64,000 nucleotides of DNA from Neorhizobium galegae (GCF_021391675.1 NZ_CP090095.1:4005001-4069000); one strand, 5' to 3'; counted from the first letter of the stretch, positions 10,248 through 19,633 are shown. Notes: generated by a model from the letters alone, not told the origin. Numbers and translations: made by a program.

Positions 10248-11522
10248 TCAACTCTTATCGAGACCGTACGCGGAATGCAAAGTCCGAACAGCGAGTTCGG
10301 AATAAGCACCATCGATCAGGATCGAAATCTTGATTTCCGAGGTGGTGATCGCCTTGATGTTGATGGATTTTTCGGCAAGTGCCTTGAAAGCATGCGCGGC
10401 AACGCCCGCATGGCTGCGCATGCCGATGCCGATGACCGAGACTTTCGCCAAACCTGATTCGGTCTGGACAACGTCGAAGCCGATTTTTTCCTTGTTGTCG
10501 TCGAGCACCTTCATGGCCTTCTGCACGTCACCCGAAGGTACGGTGAAGGTCATGTCGGTGCGCGAGCCGTCTTCCGACGTGTTCTGCACGATCATGTCGA
10601 CATTGATATGCGCTTCGGCGAGCGGGCCGAAAATCGCAGCCGACACGCCCGGCCGGTCGGCAAGACGCCGGAGCGAAATCTGCGCTTCATCCTTGGCATA
10701 GGCGATGCCGGTGACGACTTCCTGTTCCACGATTTCTTCCTCGTCGCAAATCAAAGTACCGGGCGGGTTCAAAAGGTCACCCATGCCCGGCGCATCGGGA
10801 TCCTCGAAACTGGAACGCACGAAAGTGCGGACCTTGTGGACCATGGCGAGCTCGACCGAGCGCACCTGCAGAACCTTCGAGCCGAGCGAGGCCATTTCGA
10901 GCATTTCCTCGAAGGAGACCTTCTTCATGCGGCGCGCCTGGGGCACGATGCGCGGGTCGGTCGTATAGACGCCGTCGACATCCGTATAGATGTCGCAGCG
11001 GTCGGCCTTGACCGCGGCCGCGATCGCCACCGCCGACGTATCGGAACCGCCGCGGCCGAGCGTGGCGATCCGGTTGTCGGGGCCGAGCCCCTGGAATCCG
11101 GCGACGACGGCCACCTGGCCCTCGCCCATCCGCTTGACGATCTCGGAACCGTCGATCTCCATGATCCGCGCCGCGCCATGGGCACTGTCGGTGCGGATCG
11201 GGATCTGCCAGCCCTGCCAGGACCGGGCGTTGATGCCCATCGACTGCAGCGCGATGGCGAGGATGCCGGACGTCACCTGTTCGCCGGATGCCACGACCGC
11301 ATCATATTCGCGCGCATCGTAGAAAGGCGAATTGGCGCCGGAGACCTTCGGCATGTCCTGAACCCAGCCGACAAGCTCGTTGGTCTTGCCCGACATCGCC
11401 GAGACGACCACCGCGACCTCGTGTCCGGCTTCGACCTCCCGTTTCACATGGCGCGCGACATTGTGAATGCGTTCGAGATTGGCGACCGAAGTGCCGCCGA
11501 ACTTCATGACGATGCGAGCCAT
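10248..11522 (-). CDS. lysC: Aspartate kinase
   Basis: It phosphorylates aspartate, the committed step to lysine, methionine and threonine. The kinase domain has MKFGGTSVA near the N-terminus, AVVVSAMSGKTN and TLGRGGSDTSAVA (nucleotide binding, about 165-180). Two ACT domains follow from about residue 265 and bind the inhibitor. I chose the ATG at 11522 (MARIVMKFGG), the usual family start. A GTG at 11537, five codons upstream, has the better Shine-Dalgarno (GAGG, 7-base spacing) and may be the true start. The tandem ACT region implies allosteric control by lysine and/or threonine. Confidence 0.95.
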   Translation of the reverse strand: MARIVMKFGGTSVANLERIHNVARHVKREVEAGHEVAVVVSAMSGKTNELVGWVQDMPKVSGANSPFYDAREYDAVVASGEQVTSGILAIALQSMGINARSWQGWQIPIRTDSAHGAARIMEIDGSEIVKRMGEGQVAVVAGFQGLGPDNRIATLGRGGSDTSAVAIAAAVKADRCDIYTDVDGVYTTDPRIVPQARRMKKVSFEEMLEMASLGSKVLQVRSVELAMVHKVRTFVRSSFEDPDAPGMGDLLNPPGTLICDEEEIVEQEVVTGIAYAKDEAQISLRRLADRPGVSAAIFGPLAEAHINVDMIVQNTSEDGSRTDMTFTVPSGDVQKAMKVLDDNKEKIGFDVVQTESGLAKVSVIGIGMRSHAGVAAHAFKALAEKSINIKAITTSEIKISILIDGAYSELAVRTLHSAYGLDKS

Positions 11523-11714
11523 ACCGACCAAAACCACTGTTTCGCCTCAAGGCTTGGGGAGCCTTGGGCGTCTGCTTTCAAACCGCCTCGAAATCCCATC
11601 GTTTATGACAGGATCATCAAGTTGCGGGGTCTCTTATCGAAAAGGCTGAAAAGGCGCAATGGTCAGAACATAGGCGAACGGTACGCTCCGTATAAAGGTG
11701 TCGCAATGCCGGAC

Positions 11715-11742
11715 GTAAAAAGGCCACCCGGTGGTGGCCTTT
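11715..11742 (-). terminator. Terminator of the SH3-domain protein gene
   Basis: A 10-bp perfect stem, AAAGGCCACC (11719-11728) with GGTGGCCTTT (11733-11742), has a CGGT loop. Read on the minus strand it ends in TTTTTACG, and it lies 17 bases past the stop of the leftward gene. Confidence 0.85.
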
Positions 11743-11758
11743 CGAGATCATCGATGGG

Positions 11759-12550
11759 TTAGCGGTTCGGGTTGCAGCCCGCACCGAGGCATGGCCGCCT
11801 GGGAGCATCGGGCTGCACCGCGGGATTGGCATCGGGCTGTTGAGCCTGCTGCTCCTCCCGGGGGTCAGGGCGCAGCGGCCCACGGCGATCGTCTCTGCGC
11901 TCGACACGCTGCGGCCGGGCTTGCTGGTTCTCATCGCGACGGTCGAAACGCGGCGGCGGCGGGCTGCGATCAACCCGGTCACGGTAAAGGTCGAAACGGT
12001 CGCGATCTCCCTGCCAGACTGGCGGACGCGGCGGCTGCCGGTCGCCCGGGCTCCAGCTGCGATCCCGGTCCCACCGTGGGGCTCCGTCACGATCCCAGCG
12101 CGGCGGCGGGGGCGGAGGCGGCGGAAGACGCGATTCCCGTCTCCAGTCGTAGCGGTCCCAGCGATCGCGATCGCGGTAGAAGTCGCGGTTGCGATAGTAG
12201 CGGCCCCAATAGTTGCCGACGTCGAACGTGACCATCGGAATGCCGAGGCCCTCGTAATAGTCGGGAGCGACATAGACGCGGTTGGAACGATAGCTCGCCT
12301 GCACGTAATTGCCCGATACCCAGCCGCGTCCGCCGACGAAGGCGACGTCGCACCAGTTGACGCTGCTCATGCAGCCGTAGATCGTTACCGCCGCACCGAC
12401 CGGTATGACGTCGACGGCCGGATAGCCAGTGCTCGGCCCGGACCGCATGTTGACATTGGCCGTGGCAACGCCGCGCACAGCCGCATCCGCAATCGACGGC
12501 GCCACAAACAGGGCGCAAAGTGCCGCAACGGACATCAGAATTTTCTTCAC
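11759..12550 (-). CDS. Exported SH3-domain protein with Arg/Asp/Pro-rich tail
   Basis: A clear signal peptide (basic start, hydrophobic VAALCALFVAPSIADAA, cleavage near residue 24) precedes a bacterial SH3 domain (about 25-80). The latter shows the typical ANVNMRSGPSTGYPAVDVIP and GWVSGNYVQA segments. The rest is low-complexity, built from Arg, Asp, Pro and Tyr with a poly-Pro run, ending in PCLGAGCNPNR. SH3b proteins of this kind are usually periplasmic or envelope-associated and may bind murein; the function here is unknown. The GTG start at 12550 is supported by AGGAGG with 6-base spacing; a longer frame upstream lacks both signal peptide and ribosome site. Confidence 0.85.
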   Translation of the reverse strand: MKKILMSVAALCALFVAPSIADAAVRGVATANVNMRSGPSTGYPAVDVIPVGAAVTIYGCMSSVNWCDVAFVGGRGWVSGNYVQASYRSNRVYVAPDYYEGLGIPMVTFDVGNYWGRYYRNRDFYRDRDRWDRYDWRRESRLPPPPPPPPRWDRDGAPRWDRDRSWSPGDRQPPRPPVWQGDRDRFDLYRDRVDRSPPPPRFDRRDENQQARPQRVERRDDRRGPLRPDPREEQQAQQPDANPAVQPDAPRRPCLGAGCNPNR

Positions 12551-12692
12551 GGGCTTCCTCCTGAGAAACCGAATAACGCGCGAACCGGACTGACCAACTG
12601 CCGAACGGATTTCGCCGGATATCAATGTTCGAGACATTCCCATTGTTCCAGCACGGCTCTGAATGGCGCATGAATAAACGTCTTGGCCGGGG

Positions 12693-13742
12693 TTAGCCTT
12701 TGGCCGGCCCGGTCGACTGCCGCTCAGCAATGTGACAAGCAAGTTCCACCCGCCGCGCCGGATTTGCAAATCCGGTCATCCCGTCCCGCAAAAGATCGAG
12801 TGCCACGGCCCCGAGTTCGCGCATCGGAATATGCACGGTGGTCAGCGGCGGGTTGAGGAAGGCGGCCTGCGGCAGGTCGTCCATGCCCATCACCGAAACG
12901 TCGCCCGGCACGGTATAACCCATCTGCTGGACCCCCATCATCGCGCCGACGGCGAGACTGTCGCCCGCCGTCAGCACGGCCGTAAAATCAGGCCCGTTCC
13001 TGCGCAACCGCTCGCTGATCGCCTGGGCGGCGAGCTCCGGCAGCCAGTCCTCGACCGGCACGACGAGATCCGGGGGACAAGGCAAACCGTGATGCTGGAA
13101 GGCATCCTGCCAGCCTTCGCGGCGCCGGTCGATCGTCCGCCGGCCCGGACGCATCAGGAAGAGGATGCGTTTGTGGCCCAGCCGGATGAGATAGTCGGTG
13201 GCCATATGCGCCGCCGACCGATTGCAGGGGGTCACGCTCGACAGCCGCATCATCGGATCGTCACCGTTGATCAGCACGACCGGCTTGCCGAAGCCGCGGG
13301 TGGCCTCGAGCATTCCTTCGTCGTCGACGGTCAGAAACAGCAGTCCCGCAACGTCCGGATCGACCCGCGCCTCTTCCAGCACCACCTTTTCCTCCGACTG
13401 ATCAGCGACGGCGCGGGTGACGATGTCGAGCCCGAGAGCCTGGGCGCGGTCCCGCAACCCTTCCAGGACGTAGAGCGTGAACTGGTTGCGGACGTAATCG
13501 ATCATCGCCGCGCTCGAAGCTGCCAGAATTACCTTCTTGCCGGCGACCGGCGTCGGCATCGCGTAATTGGCGTCCTTCGCCGCCTCCATGATCCGCTGGC
13601 GGATGTCCGCGCGCACGCCCTTCTCGCCGGCCAGTGCCCGTGACACGGTGCTCAGCGACACGCCCACCTTTCCCGCAATATCCTCCAGCCGCACCCGCCG
13701 GCTTTTCTTGCCGCGCTTGCCCGGCACGATCGTCGTCGCCAT
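12693..13742 (-). CDS. LacI-family transcriptional regulator of the adjacent sugar locus
   Basis: A helix-turn-helix at about residues 19-45 (RLEDIAGKVGVSLSTVSRALAG) is followed by a periplasmic-binding-protein-like sensor domain with the usual GDDPMMRLSSV and VMGMDDLPQAAFLNPPLTTV segments. The ATG at 13742 has GGAGG five bases upstream; the in-frame GTG one codon earlier does not fit. It is divergent from the GH105-kduI-transporter operon, with a palindromic site in between, so it most likely represses that operon and itself until a pectin-derived sugar binds. The ligand is inferred from context only. Confidence 0.92.
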   Translation of the reverse strand: MATTIVPGKRGKKSRRVRLEDIAGKVGVSLSTVSRALAGEKGVRADIRQRIMEAAKDANYAMPTPVAGKKVILAASSAAMIDYVRNQFTLYVLEGLRDRAQALGLDIVTRAVADQSEEKVVLEEARVDPDVAGLLFLTVDDEGMLEATRGFGKPVVLINGDDPMMRLSSVTPCNRSAAHMATDYLIRLGHKRILFLMRPGRRTIDRRREGWQDAFQHHGLPCPPDLVVPVEDWLPELAAQAISERLRRNGPDFTAVLTAGDSLAVGAMMGVQQMGYTVPGDVSVMGMDDLPQAAFLNPPLTTVHIPMRELGAVALDLLRDGMTGFANPARRVELACHIAERQSTGPAKG

Positions 13743-13770
13743 CACGTCCTCCCATCACCGATGCGCACAC

Positions 13771-13820
13771 TGCAAAAAATTTTCAGATTGCGCAATCAAT
13801 TTTCAGATGTTTTCATGGGG
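13771..13820. promoter_or_regulatory. Operator/promoter region of the pectin-sugar operon
   Basis: The divergent gap holds a perfect 12-bp palindrome GATTGCGCAATC (13786-13797), with the central CpG layout typical of LacI-family operators. It is flanked by two copies of TTTTCAGAT (about 13780-13788 and 13800-13808). It lies 39-50 bases from the regulator start and about 90 bases from the GH105 start, where it could control both. Confidence 0.6.
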
Positions 13821-13889
13821 CCATCGCTCGGGAGAAGCGGATCGAAAATGCTGCGCAGCAAATGCTGCAGCAAAGGGAGGAATTGAGAC

Positions 13890-14990
13890 ATGGGCCTTTC
13901 AGCCCGGGACATCCGTGAAAAGCTTGACCGCCTCGTGACCGGCATGACCGGGCTTCGCGACGATGGCCGTTTCCACGAACCCAATCTCGACGGGACCGCT
14001 GGCGACTATATCTCTTTCGAAAGCTGGGAATGGCCGCAGGGCGTCGGCCTCTACGGCCTGATCCGTCTGTGGCTGTTCACCGGTCGCGAAGATTTGAAGA
14101 CGCTGATCGAGAACTGGTACGCGTCCCGCATCGAAGCCGGGCTCCCGACGCTCAACGTCAACACCACGGCACCGATGCTCGGCCTTTCCGTCCTCTGGCG
14201 CGAAACCCGCGACCCGCGCTGGAAGCCGGTTCTCGACGCCTGGGCAGACCGCGTCATGGCGCAAATGGGCCGCACCGAGGAAGGCGCCTTCGAGCACCAC
14301 GTCTCCGACAAGGTCAATGACGACGAGCTCTGGGACGATACGCTTTATATGGTCGCCCTCTTCCTCGCCTCCTACGGCGAGGCGAGCGGTCGCCGCGAGC
14401 TGGTCGATGAGGCATCAAAGCAGTTCCTCGTCCATTCCCGTTACCTCGCCGACACGAAGACCGGCCTCTGGTTCCACGGCTGGACGTTCCAGGGCCGTCA
14501 TAATTTTGCGGAAGCCCGCTGGGCGCGCGGCAATGCCTGGATCACCGCCGGCATGCTCGACCTATTCGATCTCGCCGAGGTTTCGAAGCCGGTAAAGGAT
14601 TTCCTGCTCGGCGTGCTGACGGCGCAGGTCAATGCACTGCTGCCGCTGCAGGCCGCTTCCGGCGCCTGGCGCACCCTGCTCGACGACCCGTCCTCCTACG
14701 AGGAGATTTCGGCGACGGCGGGTTTTGGTTACGGCCTGCTCAAGGGTTACCGCCTCGGCCTCGGCACCCATGAATGGCGCGTCGCCGGCCTCAAGGCCGT
14801 TGAAGCGGTGCTCGCCAATATCGACGAAACAGGCACCGTGCTCAACGTCTCCTATGGGACGCGCATGGGCCATGATCTGCAATTCTATCGGGATATCCCG
14901 ATCCAGCCGACCGGCTACGGACAGGCGCTTTCGATCCTCTGCCTCTCCGAAGCCATCCGGCATGTGGAACCGGGAGACGAGGCGGCATGA
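13890..14990 (+). CDS. GH105 unsaturated rhamnogalacturonyl/glucuronyl hydrolase
   Basis: GH88/GH105 enzymes remove the 4,5-unsaturated uronic acid left by polysaccharide lyases, freeing 5-keto-4-deoxyuronate. The 366 residues match the YteR/YesR type (alpha/alpha)6 barrel. Conserved aromatic and acidic segments include SWEWPQGVGLYGL (about 48-60), DDTLYMVALFL (about 148-158) with the catalytic-type Asp, and LWFHGWTFQGRH...WARGNAW (about 193-218). No signal peptide is present, so it acts in the cytoplasm on imported oligomers. GGAGG lies 9 bases before the start. It overlaps kduI by four bases, whose product handles the released sugar. Confidence 0.9.
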   Translation: MGLSARDIREKLDRLVTGMTGLRDDGRFHEPNLDGTAGDYISFESWEWPQGVGLYGLIRLWLFTGREDLKTLIENWYASRIEAGLPTLNVNTTAPMLGLSVLWRETRDPRWKPVLDAWADRVMAQMGRTEEGAFEHHVSDKVNDDELWDDTLYMVALFLASYGEASGRRELVDEASKQFLVHSRYLADTKTGLWFHGWTFQGRHNFAEARWARGNAWITAGMLDLFDLAEVSKPVKDFLLGVLTAQVNALLPLQAASGAWRTLLDDPSSYEEISATAGFGYGLLKGYRLGLGTHEWRVAGLKAVEAVLANIDETGTVLNVSYGTRMGHDLQFYRDIPIQPTGYGQALSILCLSEAIRHVEPGDEAA

Positions 14991-15823
14991 CGATGAAGGT
15001 TCTCTACGGGGCTGGCCCCAACGACATCAAGACCTACGACACCGCGCGCCTGCGCGCCGAATTCCTGATGGAAGACCTTTTCCAGGCGAACAAGGTCAGC
15101 TTCACCTATACCCATGTCGACCGGCTGATCCTCGGCGGCGCGGTTCCGACATCGTCCACCCTGAGCTTCGGTTCGGGCGAAGAGATCGGCACGCCCTTCC
15201 TGCTGTCGGCCCGTGAAATGGGCATAGCCAATCTCGGCGGCACCGGCGTCGTCTCGATCGACGGCAAGAGTTTCACCCTGGAAAACCGCGACGTGCTCTA
15301 TGTCGGCCGCGGCGCCCAGGAAATCTCCGTCGCCAGCGCCTCGGCCGAAAAGCCGGCCCGCTTCTACATGAACTCCGTTCCTGCAGGCGCCGACATTCCG
15401 CACCGCCTCATCAAGCGGGCGGAATCCAAGATGCTGACATTCGGCGATCCCAAGCGCGCCAATCTGCGGAACCTGCGCATGTACATCCATCCGGAAGTCA
15501 CGCCGTCCTGCCTGCTTCTGCTCGGCATCACCGATCTTGCCGACGGCAGCATCTGGAACACCATGCCGCCTCATCTGCATGAGCGCCGCATGGAGGCCTA
15601 TTGCTATTTCGACCTGCCGGAAGAGGAACGGGTCATCCACCTGATGGGTCGCCCGGAAGAGACGCGCCATCTCGTGGTCAAGAACCTTGACGCGGTTCTC
15701 TCGCCCGCCTGGTCAATCCATATGGGCGCCGGCACCGCACAATACGCCTTCGTCTGGGGCATGACCGGCGAAAACCAGGAATACAACGACGTGGCCCCCG
15801 TGGCCCTGAGCGAGCTGAGATAA
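14987..15823 (+). CDS. kduI: 5-dehydro-4-deoxy-D-glucuronate isomerase (KduI)
   Basis: KduI converts 5-keto-4-deoxyuronate to 2,5-diketo-3-deoxygluconate, the step after unsaturated galacturonate release. The 278-residue cupin protein carries the metal-binding cluster in PPHLHERRMEAYCYF (about 192-206: His, His, Glu) and the GRGAQEI and FYMNSVPAG segments of the family. The start overlaps the GH105 stop (ATGA). Next in the pathway would be KduD and KdgK, which are not in this window. Confidence 0.95.
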   Translation: MTMKVLYGAGPNDIKTYDTARLRAEFLMEDLFQANKVSFTYTHVDRLILGGAVPTSSTLSFGSGEEIGTPFLLSAREMGIANLGGTGVVSIDGKSFTLENRDVLYVGRGAQEISVASASAEKPARFYMNSVPAGADIPHRLIKRAESKMLTFGDPKRANLRNLRMYIHPEVTPSCLLLLGITDLADGSIWNTMPPHLHERRMEAYCYFDLPEEERVIHLMGRPEETRHLVVKNLDAVLSPAWSIHMGAGTAQYAFVWGMTGENQEYNDVAPVALSELR

Positions 15824-15830
15824 GACTGCC

Positions 15831-18314
15831 ATGAATCCCGAAGCAAACTGGATGCGAAAGACGTTAAAGCCGGGCGAAGCCGTCCGGTACTGGCAGCTCG
15901 GCGGCATCGCCGAAGAGCGTTTCGACGTGCCCGATGCCCCGATGAAGGGCGAGATGGACCCGTTCTTCTTCCTGACCAAGGTCAAGAACTTCATTCCGCA
16001 CGAATATCCCTGCCGCACCATCTTTGCCGAGACCTATCGCGGCAAGCGCCCGGATGTCCGCGGCTCCTTCGATGCCACCCGCTGGTGGCTGCCTTTCGGT
16101 TCGCCGCGGCTCGATCTCTCCGGCTTCTGGTTTCGCCCGACCCGGCTTGCCAGCTGGACCCGCACCTATATCGAAGCAGAAACCGCCGGCACCGCAAAGA
16201 TTCGCCTCGGCACCTGCGGCGGCGCGGTCATCTGGGTCAACGGCGAGGAAGCCGGCTGGATGGCGCCCTACAGCCGCAATCTCGAAGCCAAGCAGGAATT
16301 CGAACTGCCGCTGGTCGCCGGCCTCAACGAGATCACGCTGTTCTTCGATGATCTTGCCGAGCGTGACGCCCGCTATTTCTATCAGTTCGACTACGTCTCC
16401 GGCCCGGCCGCCAGTGTCGCCCTGCCGGTTCCTGTCACGAGCCCCGTCGCCGCAAGCCTCGAAAAGGCGCTCGACACCATGTATTTCGACCGCCAGCACT
16501 ATTTCGGCGGCGATATCACCCTGCTTCTCTCCGCGCCCCTGCCGGTCGAGGTGAAGGTCAATGTCGCGGTCGAAGGCGATTTCATGTCGCGCGAGCGCTT
16601 CGATTTCGACTTCACCCTGGCCGCCGGCGCCACCAGCCTCAATATCGGCCCGTCGGAAAAGGCGCCCGCCGACTTCCGCCACTTCCGCATCACCCTCAAT
16701 GCCGGCGGCTTCGTCGTGTCCCGTTCGCTCGGCGTCGAGATCTGCCACGCCGAAAGCCAGGGACAGGCTCCTGCATCGCTGAGCGATCGTATCACCGAGA
16801 CCCTGACGCAGATTTCCGAGAATTCCGAACGCGATACAGTGCGCGCCTTCGCCCGTCTCGCGAGCGGCCGTTCCGGGCCCGATACGGATGCGATGATCGA
16901 GGAAATCCTGCCCTCGATCGAGGATTGCCACGACTGCGCCGACTTCTCGCTGGTGCCGCTCATCTGGTCGCGCACCGTCTGGGGCAAGGACATCAACGAG
17001 AAGACCCGTGCCCGCATCGACGGCGCCATCCTCAACTACCGCTACTGGATGGATGAGCCGGGTAACGATGTGCAGTGGTATTTCTCCGAAAACCACGCGC
17101 TGCTGTTCCACACCTCGGCCTATCTCGGCGGCAGTCTCTTGCCCGACGCCACCTTCGTCCGCTCCGGCCGCAAGGGTTCGGAGCAGGCAAAGGTCGGTGC
17201 CGCCCGCGTCCGCGCCTGGCTCGACCATTTCGAGCACTGGGAAATGGCCGAGTTCAACTCCGCCCCCTATTTCCCGATCGATCTCAAGGGCCTGACGGCG
17301 CTTGCAGCCCTTTCGCCTGACAGGGATATCGCCGACCGCGCCAAGGCCGGCATCGTCCGCCTCTGCGAAATCATGGCCCGCTCCGCCCATCACGGCATGG
17401 TGACGGCAGCGCAGGGCCGCTCCTACGAGCACACGCTCTGTGCCGGCCGCTCGCTGGAACTGTCCGGCGTCGCCCGCCTGCTCTGGGGCAAGGGCTGGTA
17501 TGGCCGCCGCGTCCACTGCCTGCCGCAGATGGCCGTCTGCCTGCGCGACCATGGTCTCGAAATCCCGGCCGAGTTCGCCGCGATTGCCGATCACCGCGGG
17601 AGCCAGCACCAGGAATGGCGTTTCGCCCAGGGCGAAAACTCCTTTGCCGCTCTCTATCACTACAAGGGCGAGCACTTCGCCATGGGCTCGACGGTTCATT
17701 ACCGCTGGGACGAATGGGGTTACCAGGAAACCATCCTGCACCTGCGTCTCGGCGATAAACCGGAAGCGGCGATCTGGATCAACCATCCAGGCGAAACCAT
17801 CCAGTTCGGCTACGGCCGACCATCCTATTGGGGCGGCTGCGGCACCATTCCGCGCGCCCAGCAGTATCGCGGCCTCGCCGTCCTCGAATTCACCACCTAT
17901 GAGGAACAGCCGGATTTCACCCATGCCTGGTTCCCCAAGGCCGAGTTCGACGAAACGCTTGTTTCCGGCGGCGTGGCGCTTGCCCGCTCCGGCAAGGGCG
18001 CCGTCATGCTGCGCACCGCCTCGAAGCTGGAGGCCGTCACCGAAGGCCCGTCGGCAGGGGCTGAACTGCGCCAGTACGGCCAGAAGACCCGCTGGATCGT
18101 CCGCGTCTGCGAAGCGGACAATCTCACTGCCGTCGAGTACCGCTTCAGCGGACTCGCCCCAAGACAGGAATCCGATGGCACCGTCGTTGTCGAGGACCCG
18201 GAATATGGTACCGTCCGCTTCAGGAAAGACGGCTCCGTGGAAGCCGAAGGCCGCGTCATCGCGCGGGCGGATTACACAGTAAAAGGCGAAGCAACGATGC
18301 TGAGCGCTTCGTGA
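15831..18314 (+). CDS. Large protein of unknown family, probable polysaccharide-active enzyme
   Basis: An 827-residue cytoplasmic protein (no signal peptide) sits 8 bases after kduI. Visible regions: an N-terminal beta-sandwich-like part with a carbohydrate-binding style segment (GGAVIWVNGEEAGWM, about 125-140). A helical middle follows (about 330-560), with WYFSENHALLFHTSAYLGG (about 418-436) and EMAEFNSAPYFPIDLKGL. The C-terminal part is beta-rich with GYGRPSYWGGCGTIPRAQQ. The helical core with Asn-His and Tyr clusters recalls the (alpha/alpha) toroids of polysaccharide lyases and heparinases. Other possibilities are a new glycoside hydrolase family or a transferase. I do not recognise a named family. 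Context places it in degradation of imported pectin or rhamnogalacturonan oligomers. Confidence 0.75.
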   Translation: MNPEANWMRKTLKPGEAVRYWQLGGIAEERFDVPDAPMKGEMDPFFFLTKVKNFIPHEYPCRTIFAETYRGKRPDVRGSFDATRWWLPFGSPRLDLSGFWFRPTRLASWTRTYIEAETAGTAKIRLGTCGGAVIWVNGEEAGWMAPYSRNLEAKQEFELPLVAGLNEITLFFDDLAERDARYFYQFDYVSGPAASVALPVPVTSPVAASLEKALDTMYFDRQHYFGGDITLLLSAPLPVEVKVNVAVEGDFMSRERFDFDFTLAAGATSLNIGPSEKAPADFRHFRITLNAGGFVVSRSLGVEICHAESQGQAPASLSDRITETLTQISENSERDTVRAFARLASGRSGPDTDAMIEEILPSIEDCHDCADFSLVPLIWSRTVWGKDINEKTRARIDGAILNYRYWMDEPGNDVQWYFSENHALLFHTSAYLGGSLLPDATFVRSGRKGSEQAKVGAARVRAWLDHFEHWEMAEFNSAPYFPIDLKGLTALAALSPDRDIADRAKAGIVRLCEIMARSAHHGMVTAAQGRSYEHTLCAGRSLELSGVARLLWGKGWYGRRVHCLPQMAVCLRDHGLEIPAEFAAIADHRGSQHQEWRFAQGENSFAALYHYKGEHFAMGSTVHYRWDEWGYQETILHLRLGDKPEAAIWINHPGETIQFGYGRPSYWGGCGTIPRAQQYRGLAVLEFTTYEEQPDFTHAWFPKAEFDETLVSGGVALARSGKGAVMLRTASKLEAVTEGPSAGAELRQYGQKTRWIVRVCEADNLTAVEYRFSGLAPRQESDGTVVVEDPEYGTVRFRKDGSVEAEGRVIARADYTVKGEATMLSAS

Positions 18315-18324
18315 TCTAAAAACC

Positions 18325-18344
18325 GGACGGGTGGAGGCCCGTCC
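18325..18344 (+). other. Intercistronic hairpin before the binding-protein gene
   Basis: A 7-bp stem, GGACGGG (18325-18331) with CCCGTCC (18338-18344), has a 6-base loop and no T run. It lies between the unknown enzyme and the solute-binding protein. Such hairpins often protect or separate the highly expressed binding-protein part of ABC-transporter messages; that role is inferred. Confidence 0.5.
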
Positions 18345-18364
18345 ATTCAGAGGAGGAAATGAGC

Positions 18365-19633
18365 ATGAAAACCAAATCGCTTCTGGCGGGCGCTGCGCTC
18401 GCCCTTCTCATGTCGACGGCAGCACATGCCGGCGACGTGCGGATCATGTGGTATTCGGACGGCGTCGAAGGCGACGTCATGAAGGACCTCGTCGGCCGTT
18501 TCATGAAGGAAAACCCGGGCATCAACGTCATCCTCGACAACGTTGCCTACAGCGTCATCAAGGACCAGCTGCCCGTGCAGCTCGAAGCCGGCAACGGCCC
18601 GGACATCGCCCGCGTCACGGCGATCAAGGACCTCTCCAGGCACTGGCTCGACCTGCGCCCGCTGGTCAAGGACGCCAAGTACTGGGACGATAATTTCGGC
18701 GCCCAGGCCGACTGGATGCGTCCGGACGGCTCCAAGCAGATCTCCGGCTTCATGACGCAGATCACCCTGACCGGCGGTTATGCCAACAAGACCCTGTTCG
18801 ACCAGGCGGGCGTTCCGCTTCCAGGCCCCAAGGCCACCTGGGAAGAATGGGCGGCTGCTTCCAAAAAGGTCAAGGATAGCCAGAAGCTTCCGTTCGCCAT
18901 GGCGATCGACCGCTCCGGCCACCGCCTGACTGCTCCGCTCCTGTCCTACGGCGCCAACTATGTCGGCAAGGACGGCAAGCCGGCTCCGCTCGACAAGGGC
19001 GCCAAGGACTTCCTGACCAAGTTCGTCGGTTGGGTCGGCGAAGGCTCCTTTGCCAAGGACGTCTGGGTCTCGGCTGCCGGCTCGACCTACCGTGCCGCGG
19101 CCGAAGATTTCATCAACGGCCAGCTCGCCTTCTATTATTCCGGTTCCTGGCAGGTGGCGAACCTCACCACCAAGATCGGCAACAGCTTTGACTGGGTGGC
19201 GACCGGCAGCCCCTGCGGCCCGGCAGCCTGCACCGGCATGCCCGGCGGCGCGGCACTCGTCGCCGTGAAATATACCAAGAACCCGAAGGACGTCGCCGCC
19301 GTCATGGACTGGTTCGCCCAGGAGAAAGTCGTCAAGGAATTCTCCGAGCGCACCCTCTTCCTGCCTGGCCACAAGGGCGTCGTCGACAAGGGCGGCCTCG
19401 ATTTCAAGACCGACAACGCCTTCGCCAAGGCTGCCCTGACCAAATATGTCGAGGCATCCAAGACCACGGCCGATACCGCCCTGAAGCTGCCCGGCTGGCG
19501 CTGGTCCGACACGGTCTATGCCGCGATCGTCACCCGCGTCGGTCAGACGCTGGCCGGCGAACTGAAACTCGATGACGCTTTCACGCGCATCGACGCCGAC
19601 ATCGCCCAGAAGGTCAAGGACAGCGGCCTTTGA
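18365..19633 (+). CDS. Sugar ABC transporter, periplasmic binding protein
   Basis: Family 1 extracellular solute-binding protein (CUT1 class), about 422 residues. The signal peptide (MKTKSLLAGAALALLMSTA) ends with AHA before GDVRIMWYSDG. The start at 18365 is preferred over ATG 18359 because AGGAGG (18351-18356) then has 8-base spacing. Typical features are the FMKENPGINV strand, the GNGPDIARV loop and the late GWRWSDTVYAA helix. With the permeases and ATPase that follow and the GH105/kduI genes upstream, the ligand is probably an unsaturated pectin or rhamnogalacturonan oligosaccharide, comparable to TogB of the oligogalacturonide importer; this is inference. Confidence 0.93.
   Translation: MKTKSLLAGAALALLMSTAAHAGDVRIMWYSDGVEGDVMKDLVGRFMKENPGINVILDNVAYSVIKDQLPVQLEAGNGPDIARVTAIKDLSRHWLDLRPLVKDAKYWDDNFGAQADWMRPDGSKQISGFMTQITLTGGYANKTLFDQAGVPLPGPKATWEEWAAASKKVKDSQKLPFAMAIDRSGHRLTAPLLSYGANYVGKDGKPAPLDKGAKDFLTKFVGWVGEGSFAKDVWVSAAGSTYRAAAEDFINGQLAFYYSGSWQVANLTTKIGNSFDWVATGSPCGPAACTGMPGGAALVAVKYTKNPKDVAAVMDWFAQEKVVKEFSERTLFLPGHKGVVDKGGLDFKTDNAFAKAALTKYVEASKTTADTALKLPGWRWSDTVYAAIVTRVGQTLAGELKLDDAFTRIDADIAQKVKDSGL

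Noticed and set aside
15864..17924. 686-codon minus-strand ORF opposite the 827-residue protein
   Set aside because: The plus-strand gene is in the operon with proper spacing, and its codon use and Trp/Tyr-containing motifs look coding, whereas the minus frame is Gly/Ala/Glu-rich shadow.
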